64,000 bases of DNA, from the NCBI GenBank assembly GCA_015143295.1, contig CM026568.1, forward strand, positions 17,862,607-17,926,606, given 5' to 3'. Positions 12,420 to 22,904 of the stretch are shown here, one piece after another. Position numbers and translations under genes: made by a program. Source of the stretch: Tetracentron sinense (taxonomy: Eukaryota > Streptophyta > Magnoliopsida > Trochodendrales > Trochodendraceae). Each line of letters opens with the position of its first letter. Within the stretch, counting starts at the first letter, position 1. The notes under the pieces were generated by a model. That model saw only the letters and a list, made by a program, of their open reading frames with translations, was not told the origin of the DNA and searched no databases.

Positions 12420-12610
12420 TTTATTTATTTATTTATTTTTGGTTTTGGTTCTGGTTCTGGTTCGAGATATGCATTTAGGCCGCAACGCTTGTTAGGTGTT
12501 AGTATCTGTTCAGTTAATGGTTGGGTAGAGACTATATACAAACTTCCACCCTCTCAGGTACCTCCTCTAAAACAGGGGATACACTATCACTAGGACAAAT
12601 CCCTCTATTG
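12420..12610 (-). mobile_element. tRNA-derived SINE upstream of AAPT
   Basis: On minus the head reads TTTGTCCTAGTGATAGTG then TATCCCCTGTTTTAG, and the body ends GTTGCGGCC. The tail is built of AACCAG/AACCAAA and TAAA units. It is clearly homologous to the SINE at 13619-13796 on plus, with about 15-20% differences. It sits within about 100 bp of the presumed AAPT transcription start. Confidence 0.75.
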
Positions 12611-12834
12611 AGAGTTTGGGTCGCTAAAATTGAAAAATAAAATAAAGTAGCCATTACAGAGATAAGATCACAGTGAAAGGCAATTCAACTCTACTGAGCT
12701 CAATCCCACTCACAAGTTAACACGTGTCATTTTAACATCTACTAACTATGTTTAAGATTTACTAACCCTTAGAGTTTAATAATTTAACCTTTGTTTTTAG
12801 AAAGGAAAAGAAATCAACCTCAAGAGTAAAATTA

Positions 12835-13310
12835 GGGGTTGTTTGGCATCGTTCCTTGGAAACGATTTTTCTTATCCCGGGAAGAGAAACAGTCTAAACG
12901 CGTTTGATAAGTAATTTTTAAGAAACGATTTTAAGAATTGTCCTGCTTTAGGCATAATTTTTAAGGAACAAAAAAAAATCACTTTTCAGAATCAATTTTG
13001 AAAAACACGCTTAAAACGAACGAGATAATCATCAAAATTTGCGAGAAAAATAAGACATAATAAAAAAATTGGTATTTAATGACTTATATATGTGTTGATG
13101 ATATAAAAATATTAATGCCTAAAATAATTTTATTTCTTTTTCTTTTTTTCATCCAAACATAATTCTGTTATTTCTTTTCTTCATAATTGATTATAACCGA
13201 CAGTTATCAAATGTATTCACAGTACAAAATTGATTATAAGAATCAAAAGTTATAAGAATTAATTCTTTTTCAGAATGAAAGAATCGCTAGAATTGATGTG
13301 AAACAGGCCC
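12835..13310. mobile_element. Tourist/Harbinger-like MITE, copy 1
   Basis: Ends are GGGGTTGTTTGGCATC and GATGTGAAACAGGCCC, imperfect inverted repeats, flanked by TTA on both sides. The 3-bp TTA duplication and the ends fit PIF/Harbinger MITEs. The duplicate copy lies at 15696-16165. Confidence 0.75.
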
Positions 13311-13618
13311 TTATGTTATCATAGTTAAATATATTTTTTTTTCAAAAAATCAAGGATATATTATTGAACCACAATTAATAGAGGTTAGAAGGGACAGTGT
13401 TGACTGTCGAATGTTTAAGATTACATAGTAATGATATGAATTGGAGTTTGTTATTATAAAAAAAAAAAAAAAATAGCGTTTTTTGTTTTTTTTGGTATAT
13501 GTCACAGGGTCACAATTCGAATTCGTATGGTTCATATTTGTTTGAATAAGCAAGTAGACATATTAATCATCGCACACTCGTTTTAAGAGATTTGATCATT
13601 GGAATACTCAATATGAGA

Positions 13619-13796
13619 CATGCCAGGGCTTTGTCCCAATGGTAGTGTATCCCCTGTTTTAGGGGGGAGGTCCGGGGTTCAATTCCCGCGAGGGTGGGAG
13701 TCGTTTATACTCTCCACCCGCCCACTAACCGAACAGATACTAACACCTAACCCGGCGTTGCGGCCTAAACGTATATCTTGTACCAAAAAAAAAAGA
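13619..13796 (+). mobile_element. tRNA-derived SINE with perfect target duplication
   Basis: Head CAGGGCTTTGTCCCAATGG resembles a pol III A box, and GGTTCAATTCC is a B box. The 3' end is TTGTACC plus an A run. It is flanked by the 18-bp direct repeat GGAATACTCAATATGAGA (13601-13618 and 13797-13814). The homologous position in the tandem duplicate (about 16455-16475) has one copy of that target and no SINE. Confidence 0.95.
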
Positions 13797-14588
13797 GGAA
13801 TACTCAATATGAGAGATTTGATTACTCTGTCACATGTGACAAGGCATAAATAATCTGGAACTTTGTTCTTTAAGACTATAAATAAAGAAAAAGTTTAGAA
13901 GTTATATCAAGAAATTTTTTTTATAAACGCAAATATCTTAAACCTTAAAGACTTCGACTAATCTCATGTGCTGCATAGGGAATACCTTCACCCCATATTA
14001 CCGATATTAAGTAAAGCTCAAGAATCGACCTTGAGACCTCCAAGTTTACGGTTCATCCTTCGGCCCACGGTTATATGAGTAAGATCTCCACTTCAAAAAA
14101 GCATTTAATGAGAGCTCCCCAGCCCAAAACATAACATGTTGACAGTTTTGTTGTCATTGAGAGAGTGGCAGTTTTGCAATAGGATTATCTAATAATTATA
14201 AAATTGCCACACATTGCAATGAAAAAGGGAGCTCCTTAAACTGCTTTTAAGTGGACCTCTAGCTCACTCATATTTAAACGATTACATGTGGTTGGAGACT
14301 TTTGAGAGGAGAAAGGGAAACTTTCATATTTAAACCAGTATAGATTGTCATTAGTTACTTTAACATTTAAATATGTAAATTCAACGATAGCTATTTCAGC
14401 TATTAAAAAATAAGATATTTTTCATATACTTTTGGTATCCTTTTTAAGGTCCATTTGGGTGAAGCTTTATGGGGTGAGTGTCTGGTGTGGTGTGGTGTGG
14501 TGTGTGTTTCCTTTCATTGTTTACATTAACGTCTTGTCTTGTGGTGCTATTGTGTTAACCAAAAAAAAGAGTATACCTCAAAAAGAAA

Positions 14589-14738
14589 AGATAATGCTAG
14601 CATCACTTTCTTTTAAGACTCACTTTTTTTTTTATTAGAAAGAGTTTGAGTTGAAAATATGTCTTTCTCTCAATGGAAGGTAATAACACATGTCTTTCTC
14701 ATATAAAAAATGAGTTTAAAGAAAGTGTAGCTATCATC
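14589..14738. mobile_element. Palindromic MITE, copy 1
   Basis: Left arm ATAATGCTAGCATCACTTTC then TTTTAAGACTCAC. Right arm GAGTTTAAAGAAAGTG then TAGCTATCATC. These form imperfect terminal inverted repeats around an AT-rich centre. The duplicate is at 17262-17407. A third left arm is at about 15088-15160. No clear target duplication. Confidence 0.65.
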
Positions 14739-14756
14739 GCTCAAAAAGGCAAAACA

Positions 14757-14895
14757 ATTTTTTTTTTTTTTTGCGGTCTAGAGGGGTTACTATATGCTTA
14801 ACACAAATGTGGGGAAATTAACAACGCCCTGCGGGACTCGATTCCGGATTCACCCTTCTAAGAAGGGATACACTAACACTGGGCTAGTCCCACGG
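14757..14895 (-). mobile_element. tRNA-derived SINE, minus strand, copy 1
   Basis: On minus: GTGGGACTAGCCCAGTGTTA, GTGTATCCCTTCTTAG, then a B-box-like GGAATCGAGTCCC, ending at a run of about 14 A (T on plus at 14759-14773). The head is related to the SINE at 13619. The duplicate copy is at 17424-17566, so it inserted before the segmental duplication. Confidence 0.75.
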
Positions 14896-15164
14896 GGATA
14901 CACTATATAGAAATTAAAATTTCTTAACTATGGTTAAAAGAGAAGTTAAAGGGGCTCAGTCAGCCACACAATTTTGGTCTCGTGAGGGCCAGACTAAATC
15001 TGATCCCGCTCCACACACATCAACATGCACCATTTCCAAGGTTGATTCTCACCCCTTCTCCTATGTAGGGAAAGAAATTAGGATATTACTAGCATCACTT
15101 TCTTTTAAGACTCACTCTCTTATTGATTAGAGAGTGTTAGTGGCAAACATGTGTCCTTTTCTTA

Positions 15165-15570
15165 GGCTCTATTTGTTTGAGAGGAAAATAGGTGTAGGAA
15201 ATCATTTTCAAGGGAAACGTTTTCCTTCAAATGTTTGGTATCTTGGAAAATACACTTTATTGTAGAAAAATTTTGCCCACAAGTTAATATTTACCATGGA
15301 AATTTTTTCCCTCAAATATGAAAGGAAGTTAATTCCTTGAAAAGACCATTTACTAATGTCTCCAAATAAAAACACGAACTCTCCCAATATTTTTTTTTTT
15401 TGTATTAGTATTATTATTTTTTTCCAATTTTCAATTTTTTATTTTTTTTATTTTCCCTAATAATTTGTATAAATAGTAGAAAAGTGAAGATTAGGAAAAA
15501 ATATTTGGAAAATAACTCTCTTAGAAAAAATTTCTTTTCCATCCTATTTTCCGTGCAAACAAACACAACA
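15165..15570. mobile_element. TTA-flanked MITE (Harbinger-like), copy 1
   Basis: Begins GGCTCTATTTGTTTGAGAGG and ends CGTGCAAACAAACACAACA between TTA duplications (15162-15164 and 15571-15573). It is inserted inside a palindromic MITE whose left arm is at about 15088. Duplicate at 17829-18235. Confidence 0.8.
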
Positions 15571-15695
15571 TTAATGTTTAAGGAAAGGAAAAAAAATCTC
15601 ATGTGCCTTTTAACATCTACTAACTATGTTTAGAGTTTAATAATTTAACCTTTGTTTTTAGAAAGGAAAAAAAATCAACCTCAAGAGTAAAATTA

Positions 15696-16165
15696 GGGGT
15701 TGTTTGGCATCGTTCCTTGGAAACGATTTTTCTTATCCCGGGAAGAGAAACAGTCTAAACGCGTTTGATAAGTAATTTTTAAGAAACGATTTTAAGAATT
15801 GTCCTGCTTTAGGCATAATTTTTAAGGAACAAAAAAAAATCACTTTTCAGAATCAATTTTGAAAAACACGCTTAAAACGAACGAGATAATCATCAAAATT
15901 TGCGAGAAAAATAAGACATAATAAAAAAATTGGTATTTAATGACTTATATATGTGTTGATGATATAAAAATATTAATGCCTAAAATAATTTTATTTCTTT
16001 TTCTTTTTTTCATCCAAACATAATTCTGTTATTTCTTTTCTTCATAATTGATTATAACCGACAGTTATCAAATGTATTCACAGTACAAAATTGATTATAA
16101 GAATCAAAAGTTATAAGAATTAATTCTTTTTCAGAATGTAAGAAGAATTGATGCGAAACAGGCCC
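15696..16165. mobile_element. Tourist/Harbinger-like MITE, copy 2
   Basis: Duplicate of the element at 12835-13310 with the same ends and TTA flanks. A few bases are missing near the right end. Confidence 0.75.
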
Positions 16166-17261
16166 TTATGTTATCATAGTTAAATATATTTTTTTTTCAA
16201 AAAATCAAGGATATATTATTAAACTACAGTTAATAGAGGTTAGAAGGGACAGTGTTGACTGTCGAATGTTTAAGATTACATAGTAATGATATGAATTGGA
16301 GTTTGTTATTATAAAAAAAAAAAAAAATAGCGTTTTTTGGCTTTTTTGGTATATGTCACAGGGTCACAATTCGAATTCGTATGGTTCATATTTGTTTGAA
16401 TAAGCAAGTAGACATATTAATCATCGCACTCGTTTTTAAGAGATTTGATCATTGGAATACTCAATATGAGAGATATGATTACTCTGTCACATGTGACAAG
16501 GCATAAATAATCTGGAACTTTGTTCTTTAAGACTATAAATAAAGAAAAAGTTTAGAAGTTATATCAAGAAATTTTTTTTATAAACGCAAATATCTCAAAC
16601 CTTAAAGACTTCGACTAATCTCATGTGCTGCATAAGAAATACCTTCACCCCATATTACCGATATTAAGTAAAGCTCAAGAATCGACCTTGAGACCTCCAA
16701 GTTTATCATTCATCCTTCGGCCACTGGGCTGCACCCCAGGGTTATATGAGTAAGATCTCCACTTCAAAAAAGCATTTAATGAGAGCTCCCCAGCCCAAAA
16801 CATAACATGTTGACAGTTTTGTTGTCATTGAGAGAGTGGCAGTTTTGCAATAGGATTACCTAATAATTATAAAATTGCCACACATTGCAATGAAAAACGG
16901 AGCTCCTTAAACTGCTTTAAAGTGGACCTCTAGCTCACTCATATTTAAACGATTACATGTGGTTGGAGACTTTTGAGAGGAGAAAGGGAAACTTTCATAT
17001 TTAAACCAGTATAGATTGTCATTAGTTACTTTAACATTTAAATATGTAAATTCAACAATAGCTATTTCAGCTATTAAAAAATAAGATATTTTTCATATAC
17101 TTTTGGTATCCTTTTTAAGGTCCATTTGGGTGAAGCTTTATGAGGTGAGTGTCTGGTGTGGTGTGGTGTGTGTTTCCTTTCATTGTTTACATTAACGTCT
17201 TGTCTTGTGGTGCTATTGTGTTAACCAAAAACAAAGAGTATACCTCAAAAAGAAAAGATAA

Positions 17262-17407
17262 TGCTAGCATCACTTTCTTTTAAGACTCACTTTTTTTTAT
17301 TAGAGAGAGTGTGAGTTGAAAATATGTCTTTCTCTCAATGGAAGGTAATAACACATGTCTTTCTCATATAAAAAATGAGTTTAAAGAAAGTGTAGCTATC
17401 ATCGCTC
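17262..17407. mobile_element. Palindromic MITE, copy 2
   Basis: Duplicate of 14589-14738, with the same GCTAGCATCACTTTC and GAAAGTGTAGCTATC ends. Confidence 0.65.
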
Positions 17408-17423
17408 AAAAAGGCAAAACAAT

Positions 17424-17566
17424 TTTTTTTTTTTTTGCGGTCTAAAGGGGTCACTATGTGCTTAACACAAATGTGGAGAAATTAACAACGCCATGCGGGA
17501 CTCGATTCCGGATTCACCCTTCTAAGAGGGGATACACTAACACTGGGCTAGTCCCACGGGGATACA
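17424..17566 (-). mobile_element. tRNA-derived SINE, minus strand, copy 2
   Basis: Duplicate of 14757-14895, with a few substitutions and the same poly(A) end (T run on plus). Confidence 0.75.
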
Positions 17567-17828
17567 CAATATAGAAATTAAAATTTCTTAATTATGATTA
17601 AAAGAGAAGTTAAAGGGGCTCAGTCAGCCACACAATTTTGGTCTCGTGAGGGCCAGACTAAATCTGATCCCGCTCCACACACATCAACATGCACCATTTC
17701 CAAGGTTGATTCTCACCCCTTCTCCTATGTAGGGTAAGAAATTAGGATATTACTAGCATCACTTTCTTTTAAGACTCACTCTCTTATTGATTAGAGAGTG
17801 TTAGTGGCAAACATGTGTCCTTTTCTTA

Positions 17829-18235
17829 GGCTCTATTTGTTTGAGAGGAAAATAGGTGTAGGAAATCATTTTCAAGAGAAACGTTTTCCTTCAAATGTTT
17901 GGTATCTTGGAAAATACACTTTATTGTAGAAAAATTTTGCCCACAAGTTAATATTTACCATGGAAATTTTTTCCCTCAAATATGAAAGGAAGTTAATTCC
18001 TTGAAAAGACCATTTACTAATGTCTCCAAATAAAAACACGAACTCTCCCAATATATTTTTTTTTTTGTATTAGTATTATTATTTTTTTCCAATTTCCAAT
18101 TTTTTACTTTTTTTATTTTCCCTAATAATTTGTATAAATAGTAGAAAAGTGAAGATTAGGAAAAAATATTTGGGAAATAACTCTCTTAGAAAAAATTTCT
18201 TTTCCATCCTATTTTCCGTGCAAACAAACACAACA
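17829..18235. mobile_element. TTA-flanked MITE (Harbinger-like), copy 2
   Basis: Duplicate of 15165-15570. Here the interrupted host MITE continues on the right side (GGAAGACAATAACACA to about 18298), so the nested insertion is intact in copy 2 only. Confidence 0.8.
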
Positions 18236-18429
18236 TTAATGGAAGACAATAACACATATTTGGTTCATAAAGAAAGTGAGTTTGAAATAAAGTAATGTTA
18301 GACTTGCCCAAGAAATTAATATCTCATTTAGAAATTTTGAAGAGAAAAAAAAAAGTGATTTAAAACTCTCAATCGTTCCTACTATCAAGAGTTCTTAATC
18401 ACTTTCCAAAAAATAATAATAATACGGGA

Positions 18430-18870
18430 ACTGATAGTTTGCGCACCTGCATTCCGTTTGGCAGAACTTGTGCGCACCAACAACCCGCCACATGTCCCTT
18501 TTTTTGTTTTACCTTTTTTACATTATGATTAAGTTTAATTAACTTAATGTTAATATATATTTTTTCTAAAAACCAAGGTTAAATGGATGAACACTAGAGG
18601 TTAGTGAATCTTAACCACAGTTAATGAGTGTTAACTAACCTGAGGTTATTTTTCTAAAAAGCAAGGTTAGAGGGATGAACCCTAAGGGTGAGTGAATCTT
18701 AACCATACTTAATGATGTTAACTAACCTAAGGTTAAATTTGTAAAAACCAAGGTTAGATGGATGAACCCTAAGAGTAAGTGACTCTTAACCACTGTTTAT
18801 AAATTTTAAAATGGGCATGTGGCATCCATGGAGGCATCCGCGTTTTGTTGGGTGGAACGCGGGTGCACAA
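18430..18870. repeat. Foldback (MITE-like) element with GGTTAAG-type core
   Basis: Ends pair imperfectly: GGAACTGATAGTTTGCGCAC on the left against GTGCACAAAGAATCATTCTCC-type sequence on the right. Inside are repeated blocks of the type CAAGGTTAGATGGATGAACC then GTGAATCTTAACCA. The same core recurs at 20534-21040, 26320-26560, 28010-28270, 28735-28990 and 31130-31335. The superfamily is not determined. Confidence 0.6.
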
Positions 18871-18893
18871 AGAATCATTCTCCTAACAATAAA

Positions 18894-19793
18894 GGGTAAA
18901 TTACATTGATCTCCCAAGAGTTTTGGCGAAACTGCAAAAACTCTCCCATCTTGTTTCTAAAATTACACTATCATCTCTTCTACTTCCGTTCTCAGCAACC
19001 GATTCCCCCTTACGTTAGTATGTCGTTCTTCCTATTTTAATCGGGAAACCCATCTTGAAAACTAACTGTTGGATATTGGAATAACCTGCCAGGTGTCACG
19101 CTTTAATGTGGATTGCTCACTTATAAATGTTTGATCAAGCTAATATTTTGTCATATGTCTCTCAAGAGACCCGTCTTTGCATCCAACAGTCGAATTCTAG
19201 AACAACTTGTCACATGTCACGTTATTGGGAACCGCTTATTGAATGCTTTAGTAAGGTGTTAATATTTTGCCACGTGTCTCTCGGGACCCGGGGGCGAATC
19301 GCTCTAGTTTCACACTCTTTCACTGTCCGAGAGGATGATTAGCCACACTGGGACTGAGACACAGCCCAGACTCCTACGGGAGGCAGCAGTAGGGAATTTT
19401 TCGCAATGGACGAAAGCCTGATGGAGCAATGCCGCGTGGTGGTGAAGGCCCAAGGGTCGTGTCTTGACATCCAACGACCAGATTCTAAAATAACCTACCA
19501 TGTGTCACATTATTAGTGGGTCATGATCATTCAAGCCTTCGATGAGCGACCCCTAATAACATGACACCTTGCGGGTTATTCTAGAATCCGACAGTTGAAT
19601 GTCAAGATGGGTCTCCCGATGGACACATGGCAAAAAATCACCTCAATCAGCCATTTTAAGACCATCCAATCAAAAATAAGAAGATTAGCATATCAATGGA
19701 AAGGGAGAATCTGTTACCAATAACAGAAGTAGAATGAAGGCAATGTAATTTTAAAAACAATATGAGAGGTTTATGGAATTTCATCAAACCTTA
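18894..19793. mobile_element. Mutator-like foldback element, right end decayed
   Basis: The left end GGGTAAATTACATTGATC and internal motifs of the type TTTTGGCGAAACTGC and TTTCTAAAATTACACT are matched in reverse orientation at 19730-19793. It belongs to the family of the element at 30862-31726, which has a 9-bp target duplication. The centre has diverged direct repeats around CATCCAACAGTCGAATTCTA and CATCCAACGACCAGATTCTA, and a plastid 16S fragment sits between them. The right terminus has lost its TTTACCC end. Confidence 0.65.
19325..19461 (+). pseudogene. rrn16: Nuclear-integrated plastid 16S rRNA fragment
   Basis: About 137 bp from GTCCGAGAGGATGATTAGCC through CAGACTCCTACGGGAGGCAG to GAGCAATGCCGCGTGGTGG and AGGGTCGTG. 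This is the universal region around the bacterial/plastid 338 primer site. GCAATGGACGAAAGCCTGA fits the plastid sequence better than mitochondrial rrn18 as I recall them. Several substitutions and small losses show it is an old non-functional insertion. It lies inside a Mutator-like element. It is not a gene. Confidence 0.9.
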
Positions 19794-20029
19794 ATATGTT
19801 TGGTTGTAGAGAATATAAATGAAAACATAGAAAATAAAATATTGAATTTCTAATATAATTCTTAGTTGTGTTTTGTCAAAAATACAAAAATTGCCATCTT
19901 TTCACTTATTTTCTCAACAACCAAACATAGTGTAATTTACTCTTAAAAAAATTCATAGTAAATAATTTTCCTTCCTTTGAGGCTATAATTGTCCAAACCT
20001 AGACCACCCTCTCTCAGGTACCTGAACTG

Positions 20030-20110
20030 GAATATATCGGAGCTAGAACCTGGGCTAGAGGGATGACTTTCTTTCATTACAGTTCAAAGTACCCAATAAC
20101 ACGTTGGTCA
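20030..20110 (-). repeat. Short dispersed repeat, possible SINE head
   Basis: On minus, sequence around AATGAAAGAAAGTCATCCCT followed by a B-box-like GGTTCTAGCTCC recurs in degenerate form at about 24575-24655 (CTTTCTTTCATCAGAGTCCC on plus). It may be another tRNA-derived SINE, but no tail or target duplication is clear. Confidence 0.35.
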
Positions 20111-20533
20111 CAACATGCAGCTAGGGATCACACAAGCGTCGGTTTGGGTATAGCCACCATTTAAGATCTAATACCAGTGATAGTTAGCTTTTGAGGGCCT
20201 GGACCTTGACTGAGTCGAGCATTTGACTGCACCTAGTATCTAAGTTTTTATTTAGTGGGCGGCACGTACGATGCACGTGAGAGAGAGATTGGGAAGAGAG
20301 ACCCTAATGAGGGCATTTTGAAAAAAACATAAAGAATATTTTTGGTATAGAAACTTGAGGGACATTTTGGATTTAAAAATAAATTGTGAGGGACATGTTG
20401 CTTATAGAAATATGATGTATGGACATTTTAAGAACCAAAAAGCTTTAGAGATATTTTGGGTATAACAAAGAAAGGGGGTGGGTGGGGCCTTGGCGAGACG
20501 TTCTTCTTTCGAAACGTTTTGCCAAGAGAGCGA

Positions 20534-21040
20534 TGAGTTCGGTTACGCCACTGTGGTCGCCATGTGTCCCTTTTAACACTCCTTAACTGTGATTAAGATT
20601 CACCCACCCCTAAAGTTTACCCACTTATCCTTGGTTTTTATAAAAAAAAATATGAAAAATAATTAAACCCTAGTCAGAAGTTAATGAATTTTAACTAGGG
20701 TTTTAAAAAAATTAATAGTTTTTTTTTCTAAAAACAAAGAATAAGTGGGTGAACTCTAGGGGTGGTTGAATCTTAACTATAGTTGGAGTCTGGTAACGTC
20801 CTTGAGGTTGTTATGAGTCTCTTTTGACACCCCTTAACTATGGTTAAGATTCATTTACCCTTAGAGTTCACCCGCCTATCCTTGGTTATTAGAAAAAAAA
20901 ACTATTAATTTTTTTTTCATATTTTTTTTCTAAAATTCAAGGATAAGTGAGTGAATCCTAGGGGTGGATGAATCTTAACCATAGTTAAAGAGTGTTAAAA
21001 AGGACACATGACGACCACAGTGGCATAACCGACTCCAATT
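20534..21040. repeat. Two joined foldback elements (GGTTAAG core)
   Basis: Outer ends GGTTACGCCACTGTGGTCG and, inverted, CGACCACAGTGGCATAACC match closely. Two palindromic units follow each other, about 20565-20780 and 20805-21010. Each has arms of about 80-100 bp (CTTAACTGTGATTAAGATTC versus GAATCTTAACTATAG-type) around an AT-rich loop. The junction carries an extra terminus-like GGAGTCTGGTAACGTCC. No convincing target duplication was found. Confidence 0.65.
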
Positions 21041-21346
21041 CGGTTATAACCATAGAGAATTTCAAGCCTAAATAGATGAGTGAGGGGTAGTGTGGGACTT
21101 AAGCCATCTTTCAATTTATCTTATATTATAATTATGTTAAGCGTATTTTATAAGGAAAGAATTCTCATAAAATATAAGATATGAAGATGAGATAAGAGCA
21201 AATGGTCGTTTTGGAATTCAATCAACGTAAACGGGACATCTTTTTACATTAGTAAAGCTAAAGATGTTGAAAGATATATCTTAAGGAGCTAAACAATTAC
21301 ATAACCCACTCAATGTTGTGATGCCAGTTGTGACGTGTGTGTTAAG

Positions 21347-21834
21347 CAATGTTATCTTGTTCATATGTTCGCTTGGTTCAAATTTGGGTTTTCAATTTAC
21401 ATTTGAGTGAACCCGGTACGTTGGAGGTAGGATGAGATAATTCGTTTCTTAGTTCGCTTAGGTTCTTTAATTTGGTTCACTAGCTTGATTCGCTTATTTA
21501 ACCATGTAAAACAATTATGTATTTTATATTAATATATATTTTAGTATGTAAATAAATATGGTATAAATAATTATTTTAAAAAATCATAAAATATATATTC
21601 TTATGAGCAATTTGCAAACCCTAAATAAAAATTTGTCGATCCCAAAGTATAAATTCGCAAAACCCAAAGAAAAATATCAGTAAACTCGAATAAAAATTTT
21701 GGAGAATGAAGATCATTTGGAATAATTGTATGGTTTACTCAACTTTACAGACCAAGTCGAACCGAACCACGAATTGGTTCGCGTTCACTCCAGTTCGCAG
21801 TTTGCTATAGCAGAGAACGAACTTGGTAACCCTA
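21347..21834. mobile_element. hAT-like MITE rich in GTTCGCTTGG motifs
   Basis: Starts CAATGTTATCTTGTTC and ends AACTTGGTAACCCTA. Flanks GTGTTAAG and GGGTTAAG are a 7/8 match to an 8-bp target duplication. The subterminal regions contain GTTCGCTTGGTTC and inverted GAACCGAACC motifs. It is related to the better preserved element at 54172-54724. Confidence 0.65.
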
Positions 21835-21859
21835 GGGTTAAGTCCAGTACAGTGTGTGC

Positions 21860-22069
21860 GCTACATCGTGTTAACCCAAAAAAAAACCCTTGGGATGAAA
21901 AGGTAACATCACATTTGGTTTTTAAATATAGGATGGTGCTCAACACCTAGAAGACAATCCAACTGCTACATTGTGTTAACCCAAAAAAAAACATTGGGAT
22001 GAAAAGGTAACATCACATTTGGTTTCAATATAGGATGGTGCTTCAACACCTAGAAGACAATCCAACTGC
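21860..22069. repeat. 105-bp tandem duplication
   Basis: Units 21860-21964 and 21965-22069, each starting GCTACATCGTGTTAACCC (or CATTGTG in the second) and ending in GACAATCCAACTGC-like sequence. They lie immediately right of the hAT-like MITE. Confidence 0.9.
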
Positions 22070-22460
22070 AGCATATCATTATCACTATTAATATCTTTAG
22101 AGATTCATATTAAAAAATTAATGAAAGTAGCTGGGGAAGATCAGATTATGTTTTCATAAGGGGCCAGCCCCCCTGAAGCTTTCGGGGGAAAAATGGTAGA
22201 AAATTTGAAGAAAAAAAAAATGAAAATTGATAAAAATAGTGTATTTGTAATTAAAAAATTTACCTTTTGTGATCTTGTATTATCCCCCCATTGACTTTTA
22301 GATGTTTTAAAAATATAATCTTATTGTTAATTTGTTAAACAAAAATTTAACTATAATTAATTGATTGTGGGTAAATAAATTAAGAGACTATATTACCCTT
22401 TTTACATCACCATGAAAAACAAACTCTACCAGTATCTCTTTTGTCTTTCTCCCTCTCAAT

Positions 22461-22904
22461 CAAGGTTTGAATCCCGATATGATCGCTGATTTTGGTCATC
22501 CAACCCGAACCGAAATTGCAAACATTTCAGTTATCTCAGTGGGATTTTACAATTTGATTTTATTAAATATATATGTTAAAAAATAATATTTATTAAAATT
22601 TAATATATATATATATAAATATTATTATTTTATTTTTAAAATAAATATATAAAATTCTAAAATTTCACAAAATTCGTTAAAAATATCAAAATAATTCATA
22701 ATATTTTGGAATTTTAATTAAAAAATATATATATAGAAAGATTTTTAAAATCAAAATTCCGAATTCCCTCCAAAATCCGAAATTTGACCCGAAATTCCTG
22801 AATTCCCGGCCGAAATCGTGTTTTCCAAAATCCTAACCATATCGATATCAGTGGGGTTGGATGAAACTAGGATTTCGCAAAATCCCGACGGATTTTAAAC
22901 CTTG
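22461..22904. mobile_element. hAT-like MITE with AAATCCGA motifs
   Basis: Ends CAAGGTTTGAATCCCG and CGGATTTTAAACCTTG form inverted repeats. Flanks CTCTCAAT (22453-22460) and TTCTCAAT (22905-22912) match at 7 of 8 positions. The centre is very AT-rich. Confidence 0.75.

Larger units (their letters stand above)
12730..15576. repeat. Tandem segmental duplication, copy 1
   Basis: From TTTTAACATCTACTAAC to CACAACATTAATG, this 2847-bp block repeats at 15608-18241. Apart from a SINE with its target duplication (196 bp, only here) and an 18-bp indel near the start, differences are scattered single bases. It contains two TTA-flanked MITEs, a palindromic MITE, one shared SINE and one private SINE, and no gene. 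Confidence 0.95.
15608..18241. repeat. Tandem segmental duplication, copy 2
   Basis: Second copy (2634 bp) of the block at 12730-15576, separated from it by 31 bp of non-matching sequence (15577-15607). It holds the second copies of the MITEs (15696-16165, 17262-17407, 17829-18235) and of the minus-strand SINE (17424-17566). It lacks the plus-strand SINE and so preserves that SINE's empty target near 16460. Confidence 0.95.

Noticed and set aside
13619-13720. tRNA gene
   Set aside because: A and B boxes are present, but there is no cloverleaf. Poly(A) and target duplication show a SINE.
12730-18241. Two long terminal repeats of one element
   Set aside because: Only 31 bp separates the copies, there is no TG...CA border or primer site, and each copy contains several complete small elements.
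19310-19501. Open frame on minus across the 16S fragment
   Set aside because: It is the antisense of plastid rDNA, not a gene.
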